Shown here one piece after another: positions 53,125-60,706 of a stretch of DNA of 64,000 nucleotides. Location of the stretch: NCBI RefSeq assembly GCF_900177295.1, contig NZ_FWZX01000018.1:1-64000 (forward strand). The letters are read 5' to 3'. The notes beneath the pieces were generated by a model. The model worked only from the letters and a program-made list of their open reading frames with translations, did no database searches and had not been told where the DNA came from. A program made the position numbers and the translations under genes. Numbering within the stretch: position 1 is the first letter of the stretch; every line of letters begins with the position of its first letter. The DNA is from Tistlia consotensis USBA 355 (GTDB lineage: Bacteria; Pseudomonadota; Alphaproteobacteria; Kiloniellales; DSM-21159).

Positions 53125-53604
53125 ATGAAGCCGGCAGCTCTCGATGCCCTCGACCGCCGGCTGCTCGACCTGCTGCAGCAGGACGCCGGCCGCTCGCTGG
53201 AGAGCCTGGCCGGCGAGGTCGCGCTCTCCGCGCCGGCGGTGCAGCGGCGGATCCGCCGGCTGCGCGAGGGCGGCGTGATCACCGGCGAGGTCGTGCTGGT
53301 CGAGCCGGCGGCGGTCGGCCTGCCGATGACCTTCGTCGTGATCGTCGAGCTGGAGCGCGAGCGGGCCGACCAGATCGACGGCTTCCGCCGCAAGGCGGCC
53401 GCCGAGCCGCTGGTCCAGCAGTGCTACTACGTGACCGGCGAAGGCGACTTCGTGCTGATCGCCCAGGCCCGGGACATGGACGACTTCGAGGCGCTGACCC
53501 GGCGCCTCCTCTTCGACGACCCCAACGTGCGCCGCTTCCGCACTTCGGTGGTCATGGGCAAGCCGCTGCGCGGCACCGCGGTGCCGGCCGGGCACGCGGG
53601 GTGA
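53125..53604 (+). CDS. Lrp/AsnC-family regulator
   Basis: A 159-residue protein with the AsnC helix-turn-helix (A-L-D-R-R-L-L-D-L-L-Q-Q-D-A-G-R-S ... S-A-P-A-V-Q-R-R-I-R-R-L) and the RAM domain (V-T-G-E-G-D-F-V-L-I). GGAG lies eight bases before the ATG at 53125. The 118-base region to the divergent PLP-lyase gene is AT-rich near 53060-53110, as expected for Lrp-type sites. It probably switches the lyase/M24 pair in response to an amino acid. Confidence 0.87.
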   Translation: MKPAALDALDRRLLDLLQQDAGRSLESLAGEVALSAPAVQRRIRRLREGGVITGEVVLVEPAAVGLPMTFVVIVELERERADQIDGFRRKAAAEPLVQQCYYVTGEGDFVLIAQARDMDDFEALTRRLLFDDPNVRRFRTSVVMGKPLRGTAVPAGHAG

Positions 53605-53672
53605 CGTGCCACGGCTGGCGCCGCCGCCGTCGAGCCCGACCATGCCGTCCACGCGAAAGGCTGCAAAAATGG

Positions 53673-53778
53673 CTTCATCCTGAGCCTGTCGAAGGACGCG
53701 TAGCGTGGCGCGAAGCGCGGGCCATTCGGCACCGCCCGTGCGGGGTTCGCTCCATCTTTCGACAGGCTCAAGATGAAG
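53673..53778. repeat. Intergenic palindromic repeat (REP/RPE-like)
   Basis: CTTCATCCTGAGCCTGTC at 53673 returns inverted as GACAGGCTCAAGATGAAG at 53761-53778. The arms extend to 21 bases with one mismatch, around a 64-base centre. Closely similar 'TTCATCCTGAG...TCGAAGG' units are widespread between genes in alphaproteobacteria. It lies between the Lrp gene and the end of the polyamine-type operon. Confidence 0.75.
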
Positions 53779-53811
53779 CGAATTGGGCGTGGCCCTCGTA
53801 CGACTGCCCCC

Positions 53812-54855
53812 TTATTCCGCCAGCGGCACCAGGTCGGCCGGATCGAGGAACAGCGAGAGGCGCTCGCCCGGCCTCGGCGCGGCCTGCTGCGGCAGGCGCA
53901 GGCGCAGGGCGAGGCCGCTCTCGTGGCGCGCGACGCCCTGGTGGTGGGTGCCGAAGAAGCTGGCCTCCTCCAGGGTGGCCGCGCCGGCCGCCAGGCGGCC
54001 CGCGCCCGGTTCCAGATGCAGGTGCTCGGGGCGCAGCGACAGCGCGAGCGTGCCCGCCGCCGCCGCGACCGGGAAGCGGCCGAGGGCGGTCTCGACGCCG
54101 GCGTCCGCGGCACGCGCCTCCAGGATGTTGTTCTCGCCCATGAAGCGGGCGGAGAAGCGGGTGCGGGGCCTGAGGTAGACGCGCTCGGGCGTGCCGCGGT
54201 CCTCGATCCGGCCCCGGTTCATCACGACGATCTCGTCGGCGATCGCCATCGCCTCCTCCTGGTCGTGGGTGACGTGCACGAAGGTCGTGCCGACCCGGCG
54301 CTGGATCGCCTTCAGCTCCTCCTGCATCTGGCGCCGCAGGCCGAGGTCGAGGGCGCCGAGCGGCTCGTCGAGCAGCAGCACGCTGGGCTCGACGACCAGG
54401 GCACGGGCCAGCGCGATGCGCTGGCGCTGGCCGCCCGAGAGCTCGTGGGGCTTGCGCCGCGCCGTGTCGGCGAGGCCGACCAGCTCGAGCGCCGCGGTCA
54501 CCCGCCGCGCCCGCTCCGCGCCACCGACGCGGCGCATCCTGAGGCCGAAGCCGACGTTGGCCTCGATCGTCATGTGCGGGAAGAGCGCGTAGTCCTGGAA
54601 GACCGTCGTAGTCGGGCGGCGCGCCGGCGGCAGGGCGGTGACCTCCCTACCCTCGATCAGCACCTGGCCGGCGCTCGGCGTCAGGAAGCCGCCGAGCAGG
54701 TTGAGCAGCGTCGTCTTGCCGCCGCCGGAGGGGCCGAGCAGCACCAGGTAGGCGCCGGGCTCGACCGGGAGCGAGACCGACTCGACCGCGGTGACCGCGC
54801 CGAAGCGCATGGTGACCGCGCGGAACTCCACGGCGGGCGGGACCGGCAGGGTCAT
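53812..54855 (-). CDS. Polyamine/opine-type ABC transporter ATPase (PotA family), first system
   Basis: A 347-residue ABC ATPase with Walker A L-G-P-S-G-G-G-K-T-T, signature E-L-S-G-G-Q-R-Q-R and Walker B V-L-L-L-D-E-P-L-G-A-L-D. A C-terminal TOBE regulatory domain begins at about residue 240. It energises the two permeases whose genes lie upstream in the same operon. It overlaps the second permease by four bases. PotA-like ATPases serve spermidine, putrescine, GABA-like and opine uptake; substrate unresolved. Confidence 0.9.
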   Translation of the reverse strand: MTLPVPPAVEFRAVTMRFGAVTAVESVSLPVEPGAYLVLLGPSGGGKTTLLNLLGGFLTPSAGQVLIEGREVTALPPARRPTTTVFQDYALFPHMTIEANVGFGLRMRRVGGAERARRVTAALELVGLADTARRKPHELSGGQRQRIALARALVVEPSVLLLDEPLGALDLGLRRQMQEELKAIQRRVGTTFVHVTHDQEEAMAIADEIVVMNRGRIEDRGTPERVYLRPRTRFSARFMGENNILEARAADAGVETALGRFPVAAAAGTLALSLRPEHLHLEPGAGRLAAGAATLEEASFFGTHHQGVARHESGLALRLRLPQQAAPRPGERLSLFLDPADLVPLAE

Positions 54856-55661
54856 CTGCGCTTCCTTCCGAAGACGACGAGCTCGAGCAGCAGGACCAGG
54901 GCGACCGAGATCAGGAAGACGAAGCTGCCGACGGCGTTGGTCTTCGGGTTCAGGCCGCTGCGCAGCATCGACCAGATCTCGACCGGCAGGGTGACGTCGA
55001 AGCGGCTGGTCAGGAAGGCGATCAGGAACTCGTCCCAGCTGAAGGTGAAGGACAGGAAGAAGCAGGCGAAGAGCGCCGGCCAGAGCAGCGGCACGGTGAC
55101 CAGCAGCAGGACCTGGTGCTCGGCGGCGCCGAGGTCGCGGGCGGCGCGCTCGATCTGCGCCTGGTGGCCGCCCATCTGGCTGTACAGGATGGCGAAGCAG
55201 AGCGGCAGGTTGATCACCACGTGGCCGATGCCGACGGTCCAGAGCGAGCGCGGCACGCCGAGGCTGTTGAAGGTGATCAGCAGGCCCATGGCGATGATCA
55301 GGTAGCTGACGGTCAGCGGCGCGGTCAGCAGCAGCTGCAGGCCCCGGGCGCCGGGCAGGCGGTGGCGCGCCAGGCCGTAGGCCGCGAGAAAGCCGAGCAG
55401 CAGCGAGACCGCCGAGGCGCCGAGCGCGACCAGCAGCGAGTGGCCGAGCGCGGCCATCACCCGCGGGTCGTCGAAGACCGCGCCGTACCAGCGCAGCGAG
55501 GGGCCGTCGAAGGGCGGCACCGGCAGCCGCGAGTCCTGGAAGGAGAAGAGCACCAGGACCAGCACCGGCAGGAGGATGAAGCCGTAGAGCAGCGCCGCGT
55601 AGGCGCCGGCGGCCAGGCTGCCCGGGCTCGGCAAGGCGCTCCGCAAGGCCCTCGGCATCAC
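54852..55661 (-). CDS. ABC transporter permease (PotC family), first system
   Basis: A 269-residue inner-membrane protein with six helices. The cytoplasmic coupling loop reads E-R-A-A-R-D-L-G-A-A-E-H-Q-V, the expected E-A-A-x3-G motif variant of binding-protein-dependent permeases. It overlaps the preceding permease and the following ATPase by four bases each. With its partner it forms the translocation channel. Confidence 0.9.
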   Translation of the reverse strand: MMPRALRSALPSPGSLAAGAYAALLYGFILLPVLVLVLFSFQDSRLPVPPFDGPSLRWYGAVFDDPRVMAALGHSLLVALGASAVSLLLGFLAAYGLARHRLPGARGLQLLLTAPLTVSYLIIAMGLLITFNSLGVPRSLWTVGIGHVVINLPLCFAILYSQMGGHQAQIERAARDLGAAEHQVLLLVTVPLLWPALFACFFLSFTFSWDEFLIAFLTSRFDVTLPVEIWSMLRSGLNPKTNAVGSFVFLISVALVLLLELVVFGRKRR

Positions 55662-56521
55662 ACCCGCTCCAGCTTCAGCCAGCGCGCGCAGGCGAGATAG
55701 ACCAGGGTGACCAGGGCCATGAGGACCATGGCCAGGGCCGAGGCCATCGGAAAGTCCGAGCGCCGGGCGATCTGCAGCATGATCGTCTGGGGCAGCAGCA
55801 GCTCCCTGTTACCGCCGAGGATCTGCGGCGTGATGTAGTCGCCGATGCAGAGCACGAAGGTCAGGAAGGCACCGACCATGATGCCCGGCAGGGTCAGCGG
55901 CAGGATCACGTGCAGGAAGGTCCGGACCGGGCCGGCGCCCAGGTCCTGGGCCGCCCGGCGGTAGTTGCGCGGCAGCTGCGACAGGTTGGCGTAGATCGTC
56001 AGGGTCAGCAGCATGACGAAGAAGTGGACGAAACCGATCACCGTGCCGGCCCGGCTGTTGGCCAGCGAGACCGGCCCGTCGACGAGGCCCAGGTCCTGCA
56101 GCGCCGTCGACAGCAGGCCGCCCTCCGAGAGCACCAGCAGCCAGGAGTAGGAGCGCACGACGTAGGAGGTCCAGAAGGGCAGGACGGCCAGCGCCAGGCC
56201 GATCCGCTGCCAGCGCGGCGGCACCTTCTCGGCCAGGATCCAGGCCAGCGGGTAGGCGAAGAGGATCGAGAGCAGCGTGACGGTGACCGTCACCTCGATC
56301 GAGTTGAGCAGGCTCTCCAGGAAGAAGGACTTGGCCAGGAAGGCCCGGTAGTTGGCCAGGCTGAGCTCGGTGACGAGGCGCATGCCGAGGCGCTGCCACA
56401 GGCTGTAGAGCGCCATGACGGCGAGCGGCAGCAGGAAGAAGGCGAGCGTCCAGACGAGGCCCGGCAGCACGAAGCCCCAGCCGCGCAGGCGCCCGCAGAG
56501 GGTGCGGGGGGCGTCAGGCAT
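55658..56521 (-). CDS. ABC transporter permease (PotB family), first system
   Basis: A 287-residue permease with six helices and the coupling loop R-R-A-A-Q-D-L-G-A-G-P-V-R-T-F. The ATG at 56521 (M-P-D-A-P-R-T-L) is preferred because GGAGGAGGGGAG precedes it. Another in-frame ATG at 56551 lies inside the palindromic repeat and lacks a ribosome binding site. It is separated from the binding-protein gene by that repeat, which may reduce expression of the membrane parts relative to the binding protein. Confidence 0.88.
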   Translation of the reverse strand: MPDAPRTLCGRLRGWGFVLPGLVWTLAFFLLPLAVMALYSLWQRLGMRLVTELSLANYRAFLAKSFFLESLLNSIEVTVTVTLLSILFAYPLAWILAEKVPPRWQRIGLALAVLPFWTSYVVRSYSWLLVLSEGGLLSTALQDLGLVDGPVSLANSRAGTVIGFVHFFVMLLTLTIYANLSQLPRNYRRAAQDLGAGPVRTFLHVILPLTLPGIMVGAFLTFVLCIGDYITPQILGGNRELLLPQTIMLQIARRSDFPMASALAMVLMALVTLVYLACARWLKLERV

Positions 56522-56545
56522 GACCAGCCGGCTCCCCTCCTCCGT

Positions 56546-56717
56546 CGTCATCCCGGAAGCCGCTCTGCCCGGCAGCTCTGCTGCCGCCGGCGAAGCGAGC
56601 TGTCCGGGATCCAGGGGCGACGAGCCGGAGCGGTACGGCCCTGGATCCCGGGCTGCAAGGCTCGCAAGCCGAAGGCCCTTGCGGGCCTTCGGGCTCGCCT
56701 GGCCCCCGGGATGACGG
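56546..56717. repeat. Nested palindromic repeat element inside the transporter operon
   Basis: Outer arms CGTCATCCCGG (56546-56556) and CCGGGATGACG (56707-56717) are perfect. Inner arms CCGGGATCCAGGG (56604-56616) and CCCTGGATCCCGG (56639-56651) are also perfect. Further small hairpins (GAAGGCCC/GGGCCTTC) lie between. Such 'CGTCATCCCGG...GGGATGACG' units are typical dispersed intergenic repeats of alphaproteobacteria. Confidence 0.8.
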
Positions 56718-56750
56718 GGAAAGGAGGACCACCTCCACGCCCCCGCCCCC

Positions 56751-57839
56751 TCAGTGCTGCAGGAACTCGGTCCAGACGTCGAGCATCTTGGCGTCGAGTG
56801 CTGCGTCCGGGATGAAGTAGCGGTAGGAGCGGGCCAGGAAGTCCGGCTGCTCGTCCCAGCGCAGGGTCGCCTTCTGGGCGTCGCTCAGCACCGCGCCGGC
56901 CTTGCGGTTCGCCGGCATGCCCCAGAAGCAGGAGGAGGTGGCGAGGCGCGCCTGGCCCTCGGGGCTCATGATGTACTTCACGAACGCCAGGGCGAGCTGC
57001 TGCTTCTTCGAGCTCTGGAAGACGCCGATCGACTGCGCCCAGAGGATGCCGCCCTGCTTGGGCAGCACCCAGGTCAGGTCGGGGTTGTCGGCCTCCATGA
57101 CCGCGACGGCCCACTCGCCGCCGCCGAGCAGGATGTCGGCCTCGCCGGTCGCCAGCGCGGTGGTCGAGGACACGACCTCGCCGACCATGGCGGCGTTGTC
57201 CTTCAGCTTGAACAGCGCCTCGCGGATCTTCGGCAGGGTCTTCTCCGAGATCTCGTCCGGCTTCATGCCGAGCTCGAGCGCGACCAGGTCCATCAGCGGG
57301 ATGTAGTAGTCGTAGACCGCGATCCGGCCCTTGTACCTGTCGCCCCAGAGCGTCGTCAGGTCGCGCATGTCGGCCGGGTCGACCTTGGCCTTGTTGTAGC
57401 CGACGACGTTGTAGCCGAACTTCTCCATGACCGCGTAGCGCTTGCCGTCGTGCACCGTGACGTCGTCCATGCGGACCTGCGGGAAGACGTCGTCGAGCGG
57501 CAGCTGGTCGTCGGGCAGCGGCGCCAGCAGCCCGGCCTCGACGACCCGCGGCACGTCGACCCCGTCGACCACGAAGACGTCCCAGTCGCCGGGCTGCGAC
57601 TGGTCGACCAGGGCCAGCGCGGTGCCGGTGCCCTCGTACTCCTTGAGGTTGACCTTGACGTCGTGGGCCTTCTCGAAGGGCTCGATCAGCGCCGGGTCGG
57701 TGTGGTCGCACCAGACCAGGGCGTTGAGCTCCTCGGTCGCCGCCGCCGGGCCCGGCCGCAGCGCCAAGACGGCGAGCGCCGCCGCGGCCAGGGCCGGCCG
57801 CAGGCCGGTGGGGGATTCCGATCGCACCTTACTCGACAT
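56751..57839 (-). CDS. ABC transporter substrate-binding protein (PotD/F-like), first system
   Basis: A 362-residue exported binding protein. The signal peptide ends in the alanine-rich stretch before T-E-E-L-N-A-L-V-W-C-D (about residue 35). Typical features of the spermidine/putrescine-binding group follow: D-V-K-V-N-L-K-E-Y-E-G-T, then W-D-V-F-V-V-D-G-V and F-G-Y-N-V-V-G-Y-N. The ligand is unknown. First gene of a four-gene operon (binding protein, PotB, PotC, PotA) divergent from a TetR regulator. Confidence 0.9.
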   Translation of the reverse strand: MSSKVRSESPTGLRPALAAAALAVLALRPGPAAATEELNALVWCDHTDPALIEPFEKAHDVKVNLKEYEGTGTALALVDQSQPGDWDVFVVDGVDVPRVVEAGLLAPLPDDQLPLDDVFPQVRMDDVTVHDGKRYAVMEKFGYNVVGYNKAKVDPADMRDLTTLWGDRYKGRIAVYDYYIPLMDLVALELGMKPDEISEKTLPKIREALFKLKDNAAMVGEVVSSTTALATGEADILLGGGEWAVAVMEADNPDLTWVLPKQGGILWAQSIGVFQSSKKQQLALAFVKYIMSPEGQARLATSSCFWGMPANRKAGAVLSDAQKATLRWDEQPDFLARSYRYFIPDAALDAKMLDVWTEFLQH

Positions 57840-57955
57840 GGTTCTCTCCCTGCTGTCAGCTTCGCAAAGCCTCGTCCCGCCAGTGTTTCTGCCGGCGGCA
57901 CCCGGCCGCCGGGCGCTCTCTTGCGGAGCCCTCGCGCCTCGTCAATAATCGAAGC

Positions 57956-57991
57956 GACTTCAAACTTTAGAATGACAAAAAATTTGAAGTC
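57956..57991. promoter_or_regulatory. Inverted repeat between the transporter operon and its TetR gene
   Basis: GACTTCAAA (57956-57964) and TTTGAAGTC (57983-57991) are perfect 9-base arms 18 bases apart, in the only AT-rich part of the 176-base divergent region. Position and symmetry suggest the operator of the TetR protein, covering both promoters. Confidence 0.65.
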
Positions 57992-58015
57992 AATTCAGTT
58001 TATGGAGGAGCGGGC

Positions 58016-58627
58016 GTGAGCGGTCTCAGGGAGAAGCAGAAGGCCGAGCGGCAGCGCCGGCTGGTGCGGGCGGCGGCGGCGCATTTCCGCGAGGCCGGCT
58101 TCGAGAAGACCCGGATCGAGGAGATCGCGGCGACCGCCGAGCTGTCGGCCGGCACGGTCTACAACTACTACCGCCACAAGGGCGAGCTGCTGATCGCCGT
58201 GGTCGCGATGGAGGTCCACGAGGTCCTCGCCGCGGGCGAGCCGCTGGTCCAGCACCCGCCCGAAACGGCCGAGAGCGCGATCAACGCCCTGATCGACACC
58301 TACCTGGACCACGCCCTGGTCTATCTCTCCAAGGACAACTGGCGCCATGCCATGGCCGCGGCCATCGCCCAGCCCGACGCCGTGCTGGCCCGGCGCTACA
58401 CCGAGCTGGACGCGCGCCTCGCCGACCAGGTCCGCCGCCTGCTCGATTCGCTGCAGCAGCGCGGCGCGGTGCGTGCCGACCTGGACACCATCGCCTTCGG
58501 CAAGATGATCTTCAACAACACCAACCAGCTGTTCACCGAGTACGTGAAGGAGGAGGGCCAGGAGCTGGCCGAGCTGAAGGCCGGCCTGCGGGCCCAGCAC
58601 GCCGCGCTCTGCCGGCTGATCGCCTGA
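58016..58627 (+). CDS. TetR-family regulator of the first polyamine-type transporter
   Basis: A 203-residue TetR protein. The DNA-binding part reads L-V-R-A-A-A-A-H-F-R-E-A-G-F-E-K-T and A-E-L-S-A-G-T-V-Y-N-Y-Y-R-H-K-G. The rest is the helical ligand domain. The start is GTG at 58016 with GGAGGAG five bases before it; an ATG at 58002 opens only a five-codon frame. It is divergent from the binding-protein gene and is presumably its repressor, with the transported compound or a product as inducer. Confidence 0.88.
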   Translation: MSGLREKQKAERQRRLVRAAAAHFREAGFEKTRIEEIAATAELSAGTVYNYYRHKGELLIAVVAMEVHEVLAAGEPLVQHPPETAESAINALIDTYLDHALVYLSKDNWRHAMAAAIAQPDAVLARRYTELDARLADQVRRLLDSLQQRGAVRADLDTIAFGKMIFNNTNQLFTEYVKEEGQELAELKAGLRAQHAALCRLIA

Positions 58628-58732
58628 GGCCGGCGGCTGGCCCGCGGCCGAGGCCAGCTTCGCTTCGCTTTCCTTCGGCCGCCGACCCGCGCGCCGCTGC
58701 GCGCAGCGCCGCCCACCGCTCGCCGCTCGCCG

Positions 58733-58763
58733 AAAAAAAAGGGCCGTGCGCGAGGCACGGCCC
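58733..58763 (-). terminator. Rho-independent terminator of the candidate small RNA
   Basis: A 9-base perfect GC-rich stem with 5-base loop, followed by eight U residues on the minus strand. It is the clearest intrinsic terminator in the window. Confidence 0.88.
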
Positions 58764-58836
58764 AAGTTTAGGGAGGAAACGCCCTTAGAGACGTACGGCA
58801 GAACAGCAGCGGACAGTGCCATTCATGCCGCACTGC
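58733..58836 (-). ncRNA. Candidate small regulatory RNA with anti-Shine-Dalgarno motif
   Basis: On the minus strand, TTGCCA (58862-58867) and CATATT (58839-58844) are 17 bases apart and form a good sigma-70 promoter. About 100 bases downstream, GGGCCGTGC and GCACGGCCC form a perfect 9-base stem (58741-58763) followed by eight U residues (58733-58740). The predicted RNA begins with a stem CAGTGC/GCACTG, then leaves GUUUCCUCCCUAAA unpaired; its CCUCCC (58771-58776) is complementary to Shine-Dalgarno sequences. The form resembles alphaproteobacterial CcsR/alpha-r14-type trans-acting RNAs. No protein-coding gene on this strand ends here, which makes an independent transcript the best explanation. 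Confidence 0.6.
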
Positions 58837-59095
58837 AAAATATGATCCCTGACGAGCGGTTTGGCAAAGGGAAAATGCATCGCCAGCAGATCCATATGGT
58901 TAGGGCCGGATCCGAAGGTCGGCTCCGAGGCGGGCCCGGCAATCTCTGCCGCACTGCAGCATCGCGCTTGCGGGAGAACCGCCGCGCCGGGCCCGAGCCG
59001 CGCGAAACCGCACTAAACTGCGACTAAACCGGCCGCCACGGCTGGCACGGCACTTGCGTCGGAGGGGGCAGGTACCGACCAGGAGGCCGTCACCC

Positions 59096-59716
59096 GTGTT
59101 CCGTTCCGCGTTTCCCGCATTGCTGTCCGCCTGCCTCGCCATCGCGCTGCTGCTGCCCCCCGCCGCCCCGGCGGCGGCCGCCGACTCCGTGGATAACTGG
59201 GACATCTGCGCCCGCCACATCGAGGCCGCCGAATCGATTCTCTCGCTGCCGCCGAAGCTGCTGACCGCGATCTCGCTGGCCGAATCGGGCCGCTACAACG
59301 AGCAGCGCTCGGCAACTCTTGCCTGGCCCTGGACGGTCATGGCCGAGGGCCGCGGGCGATATCTGCCGAGCCGTGCCGCGGCCATCGCCGAGGTCAAGCG
59401 CCTGAAGGCGCGCGGCGTGACCAACATCGACGTCGGCTGCATGCAGATCAACCTGCACTTCCACGGCGACGCCTTCGACAACATCGATCAGGCCTTCGAC
59501 CCGGCCTTCAACGTCGCCTATGCCGCCAAGTACCTGATGGACCTGCGCGACGAGACCAATTCCTGGATCCGCGCCGTCGCCCGCTACCACTCGGCGACAC
59601 CGGTCTACGCCAACAGCTACCGCGCCAAGGTGATGGTGCTGTGGCGCGAGGCCCGCAACGAGGCCTACCGCGCCCAGCTCGCCGAGCTGCAGGCGGCGCG
59701 CGGCCGGCTGAACTGA
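59096..59716 (+). CDS. Exported lytic-transglycosylase-like (SLT domain) protein
   Basis: A 206-residue exported protein with signal peptide (L-L-S-A-C-L-A-I-A-L-L-L, ending near A-A-A-D). The SLT/lysozyme-like domain covers about 45-190. A-I-S-L-A-E-S-G-R supplies the catalytic glutamate in the E-S motif. V-G-C-M-Q-I-N is the G-x-M-Q-I/N motif and A-V-A-R-Y-H-S-A the A-x-x-x-Y-N/H motif. It would cleave murein glycan strands in the periplasm. The GTG at 59096 has AGGAGG nine bases upstream. A W-P-W-T insertion after the catalytic glutamate is characteristic of a small alphaproteobacterial subgroup. Confidence 0.83.
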   Translation: MFRSAFPALLSACLAIALLLPPAAPAAAADSVDNWDICARHIEAAESILSLPPKLLTAISLAESGRYNEQRSATLAWPWTVMAEGRGRYLPSRAAAIAEVKRLKARGVTNIDVGCMQINLHFHGDAFDNIDQAFDPAFNVAYAAKYLMDLRDETNSWIRAVARYHSATPVYANSYRAKVMVLWREARNEAYRAQLAELQAARGRLN

Positions 59717-59729
59717 GCGGCCGCCGCCC

Positions 59730-60539
59730 CTACCCGCCCCCGGCGCCGCTGCTGAGCGCCCGGATGAACTGCGAGAAGAGCTCGCCCTGGGAGTTGATGC
59801 CGAGCTTGGCGTAGATGTTCTTGCGGTGGATCCGCACGGTGCCGGGCGAGATGCCGAGGATCTTGCCGATCGCCTCGGAGGAGTGGCCCTTCAGCACGTA
59901 CTCGACGACGTCGCGCTCGCGCGCCGTCAGGACCGAGCGGCCGAAGGTGCGGAAGGCGTAGTCGATCGTGCGCTGGATGGTCGAGGGGCCGTCGCCCGGG
60001 TCCTCGACCGAGAAGTGGCGGTGCAGGTCGCGCCAGTGCTGGCCGGCCGCCGCCGCGACCACCGGCCAGGCCTCCTGCAGCGTCGCGAACTCGCGGGCGC
60101 TGAAGGCCGGCGTCGCGTCGGCGCGCATCAGTGAGACCACCGCCCTGACCTCGCCCGGCAGCGCCAGGAAGAAGCCGATCTCCTCGGACAGGCCGGTCTG
60201 GACGTAGTAGGAGCGGAAGTATTCGCTCTGATAGAAGCGGTCCGGCGCCAGGTCGCGCAGCCGGTAGAGCGCCGGCGCGACCTTGCGCGCGCAGGCCAGG
60301 TAGAAGGGATCCAGGAGGTAGGGCCCCTCCTGGTAGAGGTCGACGAAGACCCGCCGCTTGCCGGCCGGGAAGTTGTCGTAGAGGTCGATCGGCCGGACGT
60401 CGCCGCAGTAGGCGAACATCACCGAGTAGTCGAAGACGGCGAGACGCTTCAGGGCCGCGACCAGCTCCGCCGGGAACTGCGGCGAGCCGATCGCCGAAAC
60501 GGCCCCGGCGAGCCCCTGGTTCCAGGCCGCGAGGCTCAT
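59730..60539 (-). CDS. LuxR-family transcriptional regulator
   Basis: A 269-residue protein with a C-terminal LuxR helix-turn-helix (about 200-262: L-T-A-R-E-R-D-V-V-E-Y-V-L-K-G-H-S-S-E-A-I-G, then S-P-G-T-V-R-I-H-R-K-N-I-Y-A-K-L). The N-terminal ~190 residues are a GAF/PAS-like sensor not matching acyl-homoserine-lactone receptors closely. The ATG at 60539 is preferred over 60647. It is divergent from the second polyamine-type transporter and may control it; no cognate signal synthase is visible. Confidence 0.85.
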   Translation of the reverse strand: MSLAAWNQGLAGAVSAIGSPQFPAELVAALKRLAVFDYSVMFAYCGDVRPIDLYDNFPAGKRRVFVDLYQEGPYLLDPFYLACARKVAPALYRLRDLAPDRFYQSEYFRSYYVQTGLSEEIGFFLALPGEVRAVVSLMRADATPAFSAREFATLQEAWPVVAAAAGQHWRDLHRHFSVEDPGDGPSTIQRTIDYAFRTFGRSVLTARERDVVEYVLKGHSSEAIGKILGISPGTVRIHRKNIYAKLGINSQGELFSQFIRALSSGAGGG

Positions 60540-60706
60540 GCCCGGCCCCCGGTCGATCGCGGCGGGCCCAAGTCTATCCCAAATGGAGTATCCATCGCGG
60601 TGTATATACAGGAAAATCCACTGTCGCCTAAGCTTAGGGTCATTCAAGGGCTATCCGTCAGAAGGGCCCTGTACCGGGAAACGCCGCGTTTGGAAGGGTA
60701 GTCCGG

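Larger units (their letters stand above)
58628..59095. other. Intergenic region containing a probable small RNA
   Basis: 468 bases without a convincing protein gene. On the minus strand it has a promoter, stem-loop and intrinsic terminator that together define a small RNA (next entry). A 93-codon plus-strand frame at 58746-59027 overlaps these structures and has poor composition. Confidence 0.6.
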
